Shown: piece after piece, positions 5,090 to 5,096 of the stretch
How positions within the stretch are numbered: position 1 is the first letter of the stretch
How the letters are laid out: the number at the start of each line of letters is the position of its first letter
Assembly (NCBI GenBank): GCA_035524095.1
Contig: DATKPK010000196.1
Location: 1-5,096, forward strand
Source: DATJUF01 sp035524095
Lineage (GTDB): Bacteria > Desulfobacterota > Binatia > Binatales > Binataceae
Direction of reading: 5' to 3'
DNA: 5,096 nucleotides
The notes under the pieces: model-generated
What the model was told of the DNA's origin: nothing
The model's input: only the letters and a program-made list of their open reading frames with translations
The model's database searches: none
Made by a program: the position numbers and the translations under genes

Positions 5090-5096
5090 TATACAG
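5090..5096 (-). repeat. Right terminal inverted repeat core of the IS (TATACAG), cut by the window edge
   Basis: TATACAG is the exact reverse complement of CTGTATA at 3175-3181. Its position after the last cargo gene supports it as the inner part of the right end. If the repeat extends outward as on the left, the bases following the window should continue with TCAA. Confidence 0.5.

Larger units (their letters stand above)
3153..5096 (+). mobile_element. IS1595-family (ISXO2-like) element with passenger genes; right end at or beyond the window edge
   Basis: The element is defined by an ISXO2-like transposase, by the abrupt loss of SDR homology at 3152, and by an inverted 7-bp match between the left end (CTGTATA, 3175-3181) and the last seven bases of the window. 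The exact left boundary is uncertain, between about 3153 and 3174; a start at the GG of 3159 would leave AATATTTT (3151-3158) as an 8-bp target duplication, the size usual for this family. Cargo: a frameshifted transposase, a 51-residue minus-strand ORF and a 255-residue plus-strand ORF. IS1595-family members with passenger genes are known as transporter IS (tIS). At nearly 2 kb or more it is longer than a minimal IS of this family, which fits that class. Confidence 0.8.

Overview
The window looks like chromosomal DNA of a Gram-negative bacterium: it encodes a TolC-type outer-membrane efflux protein and a second, signal-peptide-bearing outer-membrane barrel. Base composition is moderately GC-rich on the left and lower in the right-hand 0.8 kb. 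I cannot name the taxon from sequence alone. A soil or environmental lineage such as Acidobacteriota, Binatota or a proteobacterium is a guess.

Left part (1-1771, + strand): a TolC-family outer-membrane efflux protein that is open at the window's left edge, followed 6 nt later by a small universal stress protein. The two form a tight transcription unit, probably the distal end of an efflux operon whose inner-membrane and adaptor genes lie outside the window. Middle part (1768-3152, - strand): a secreted outer-membrane beta-barrel protein converges on the stress gene so closely that the stop codons overlap, and a long imperfect inverted repeat surrounds both stops. Upstream of the barrel gene lies the C-terminal half of a short-chain dehydrogenase/reductase (SDR). 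Its N-terminal half, with the cofactor site and catalytic Ser/Tyr, is missing because a mobile element starts where the SDR homology stops.

Right part (about 3153-5096): an IS1595-family (ISXO2-like) insertion element with a strong-looking promoter at its left edge, probably giving a leaderless transcript. Its transposase has a zinc ribbon and DDE-type catalytic residues but is broken by a single-nucleotide frameshift. Two more genes follow. One is a highly charged 51-residue ORF on the - strand that converges on the transposase. The other is a 255-residue uncharacterised protein on the + strand containing an R-x4-H motif (reminiscent of HEPN RNases) and a DKHR motif. Their start codons are only 5 nt apart, divergently oriented. 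The window ends on an inverted copy of a 7-bp sequence from the left end, so the right terminus of the element is probably at or just past the last base. The arrangement fits the known 'transporter IS' (tIS) concept for IS1595-family elements carrying passenger genes. The passenger pair is the part most worth follow-up.

No RNA genes or CRISPR arrays are visible, and no stretch longer than 300 nt lacks a gene.
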